From positions 1 to 41,933 of the forward strand of contig NZ_DIVJ01000043.1 in assembly GCF_002428305.1 (NCBI RefSeq): DNA of 41,933 nucleotides, given 5' to 3'. Origin of the DNA: Flavobacterium sp. UBA6135. Lineage in GTDB: Bacteria > Bacteroidota > Bacteroidia > Flavobacteriales > Flavobacteriaceae. Every line of letters starts with the position of its first letter. The first letter of the stretch is position 1. The notes beneath the pieces are model-generated. The model saw nothing but the letters and a program-made list of their open reading frames with translations. It had not been told where the DNA came from and did no database searches. This document shows, in pieces, positions 39,916 to 41,933 of the stretch. The position numbers were made by a program, and so were the translations under genes.

Positions 39916-41933
39916 ATGAAAACTAATGAATTTAATTTCTTACTGAGACTAATTAAACGCTTTTGTGTTTTAATTTTTTTCTCACTTAGCCTGCAGGTCA
40001 TTGCACAACCTACTTGGCAATCTTCCACCACTGCTGTTGGGAGCAACAGCAGTGCAAATATTACTAAACCAAGCGGAATAGTAGCAGGAGATTTACTGAT
40101 AGCCGGAGTGATGTTTGAGTCTGGTTCTAGTGCTACTTTAGCAGTTCCAACGGGTTGGACTTTAATACTTAGAACTAATCAAAGTAGTAATATCGGTATG
40201 GCAACTTATTATAAAATTGCTAGTGCCACAGAATCTGCTTCAGACAGTTGGGGTTTTGGTGGAGGCAAATGGTCCATCGGAATCAGTAGAATAACCGGTG
40301 CTTCTGTAGATAACATTATTTCAAATGGAACAGCAAGTAGTTCTTCTTCAACTAGTGTAGTAGCACCTTCTATCACTACTACTTCAGCAAATAATTTAAT
40401 TTTAAATTTTTATTCTAATAAAAAAGATGCAACTTATACAGCTGCTTCAGGAACTACAGAGCGTTATGATGCTCCAAATACTTCAGGAGGTCTTCCTTCA
40501 AACATGATGGCTACTTATGTTCAAGCCACATTGGGTGAAACAGGAGCTAAAACGGCTATAGCCTCTGTATCCGAAACTTGGATAGCACAAACCATTGTAT
40601 TGAGTCCATGTATTACAAGTGCAGGAACTTTGAGTGGTACACAAGCAATATGTTTAAACGGAGCTACACAATTAAATTCTACAGTTTTAGGTGGAACTTG
40701 GTCTTCCAATAATACAGCTGTTGCAACAGTCAACTCTTCAGGAGTGGTAACAGGCCTTTCTGTAGGAACAGCAACCATCACTTATACTATTGCCGGTATA
40801 GGAGGATGTTTAAATGGTACCGCTACACGAACTGTAACAGTAAATCAGACTCCTATCACAGCTAACGCTATTGTCTGTGCCGGTGGAACGGGAGAATTAA
40901 CTGCTACCTCATCATGTTTAGACTTAACAGGACAAACAAGTGGTCCAAATGATGCAGGTACAGGTGCTAATGTGACAGGTGTTGGTGGATCTAATAATTG
41001 GTCAAATCCTAATAATATAACTATTTCAGGATCTAATGCTACAAGAACTTTATCAGGTGGTCAAATATCAAATTATTTGCGAGGGACTAATTATGGTTTT
41101 CAAATCCCTTCAAACGCTATTATTAACGGTATATCTGTAATCATAAATCGCCAATCTTCAAGTGTTAGTAGTGGTGGAATTCAAGACAATGAAGTAAAAC
41201 TAGTTGTTGGAGGTACAATTCAAACTACAAACAAAGCAGTTACAGCTACAAATTGGCTAACTAGTTCAAATGATGTAACTTACGGTGAACCTACTGATTT
41301 ATGGGGAATTTCATTAACTGCAGAAGAAATTAATGCTGCTGATTTTGGTGTCGTTTTATCTGCAAGAAATGCAAATACTTCAAGTAGTAGAACTGCCAAT
41401 GTAGCTCACATGCAAATTACAGTCACCTATACACTTCCAGGTTCATTAAACTGGTACACCGTATCTTCTGGGGGTACTATCATAGGTACAGGCTCAAGCT
41501 TTAATCCGGTAGGCGTTTCGAATTCTGGTCTCGTGGATACCAATACACCAGGAACAACTTCATATTGGGTAGAATGTACAACAACTCCAGGTGCATGTAG
41601 AACAAAAGCTGATTTTGTAATCAATGCGGCTCCATCAGTAGGAACTTTAAGTGGTACACAAGCTATTTGTATAGCTGGATCAACAACATTAAGTTCAACA
41701 GTTTCTGGTGGTACTTGGTCTTCAAGTGATGATACTATTGCAACTATAGATAGTCAATCTGGTGAAGTAACAGGTGTTGCTGCCGGAGAAGCTACCATGA
41801 CTTATACCGTAGCCGGTATAGGTGGATGTTCTGATGCTACTGCTACAAGAATTATAACGGTAACAGCACCAGTTGTTGCAGGAACTTTAAGTGGTACACA
41901 AGCTATTTGTATAGTTGGATCAACAACATTAAG
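39916..41933 (+). CDS. Large secreted adhesin-like protein with Ig-like repeats, partial
   Basis: The frame is open from the ATG at 39916 to the window edge, at least 672 residues with no stop, so the gene is cut by the window and not by mutation. A signal peptide (about 1-31, VIAQ) is followed by a beta-rich domain (about 32-230, GIVAGDLLIAGVMFESG), then Ig-like BIG2-type domains starting at about 236, 575 and 655 (GTLSGTQAIC, GGTWSS, VTGLSVGTATITYT). Between the first two is a jelly-roll-like insert (about 335-515). The last two domains start exactly 80 residues apart and are nearly identical in DNA. A T9SS sorting domain is expected at the missing C-terminus but is not seen. Gene context and promoter match the preceding T9SS protein. 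Confidence 0.85.
   Translation, partial: MKTNEFNFLLRLIKRFCVLIFFSLSLQVIAQPTWQSSTTAVGSNSSANITKPSGIVAGDLLIAGVMFESGSSATLAVPTGWTLILRTNQSSNIGMATYYKIASATESASDSWGFGGGKWSIGISRITGASVDNIISNGTASSSSSTSVVAPSITTTSANNLILNFYSNKKDATYTAASGTTERYDAPNTSGGLPSNMMATYVQATLGETGAKTAIASVSETWIAQTIVLSPCITSAGTLSGTQAICLNGATQLNSTVLGGTWSSNNTAVATVNSSGVVTGLSVGTATITYTIAGIGGCLNGTATRTVTVNQTPITANAIVCAGGTGELTATSSCLDLTGQTSGPNDAGTGANVTGVGGSNNWSNPNNITISGSNATRTLSGGQISNYLRGTNYGFQIPSNAIINGISVIINRQSSSVSSGGIQDNEVKLVVGGTIQTTNKAVTATNWLTSSNDVTYGEPTDLWGISLTAEEINAADFGVVLSARNANTSSSRTANVAHMQITVTYTLPGSLNWYTVSSGGTIIGTGSSFNPVGVSNSGLVDTNTPGTTSYWVECTTTPGACRTKADFVINAAPSVGTLSGTQAICIAGSTTLSSTVSGGTWSSSDDTIATIDSQSGEVTGVAAGEATMTYTVAGIGGCSDATATRIITVTAPVVAGTLSGTQAICIVGSTTL

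Noticed and set aside
40521..41624. Minus-strand frames opposite the large adhesin gene
   Set aside because: They mirror the Thr/Val/Ala-rich Ig-like repeats of the plus-strand gene, which is open over the entire stretch to the window edge.

Overview
The window is a chromosomal segment of a low-GC member of the Bacteroidota, most likely Flavobacterium or a close relative in Flavobacteriaceae. The evidence is the many promoters with a TAnnTTTG -7 box, the lack of strong Shine-Dalgarno sequences, a bacillithiol biosynthesis gene, a type IX secretion (T9SS) sorting domain, SprB-like and Ig-like adhesin repeats, and a large single-chain PurL. No database search was possible, so family names come from motifs and protein architecture.

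Layout. Positions 1-3400: a tyrosine recombinase with three N-terminal repeat modules, a 7-bp tandem array, an unrecognised 249-aa protein, then a repeat-rich stretch with two 11-bp arrays around a 217-bp MITE. 3418-6901 (minus): a sulfur-export operon (DUF1801, a cysteine-containing Crp/Fnr regulator, TauE/SafE, YeiH) followed by a DNA-methyl acceptor protein. 7002-9644 (plus): dienelactone hydrolase, M28 peptidase lipoprotein, a second TSUP transporter. 9645-10323: a second MITE with a perfect target duplication, and tRNA-His. 10386-12620 (minus): a hotdog thioesterase, isochorismate synthase and BshB1. 12751-28351: mostly housekeeping genes (beta-helix lipoprotein, purL, LTA-synthase-like sulfatase, acyl-CoA ligase, threonine aldolase, prfB with programmed +1 frameshift, acyl-CoA carboxylase, PLP decarboxylase). 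28409-30818 (minus): thioredoxin, a rhodanese lipoprotein and a CstB-like persulfide dioxygenase-rhodanese. 30890-36304: a gene-poor accessory stretch with an IS982-type element inserted in a third MITE copy, then alcohol dehydrogenase, DUF4242, a methyltransferase and a third TSUP transporter. 36773-41933: two large secreted surface proteins, the second cut by the window edge.

Two themes link the parts. First, the MITEs and the IS982-type element share the same 18-bp terminal inverted repeat. The IS sits inside a MITE copy, and both the inner and the outer target-site duplications are intact, so the order of insertion can be read directly. Second, the genes at 3.4-6.4 kb, 10.4 kb and 28.7-30.8 kb look like a dispersed counterpart of the staphylococcal cst sulfide/persulfide detoxification system: a low-molecular-weight thiol (bacillithiol), a persulfide dioxygenase-rhodanese, a thioredoxin and sulfite exporters. 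The likely regulator is the Crp/Fnr protein with a Cys cluster, and a 5-4-5 palindrome lies at the promoter of the dioxygenase gene. The regulatory link is inferred.
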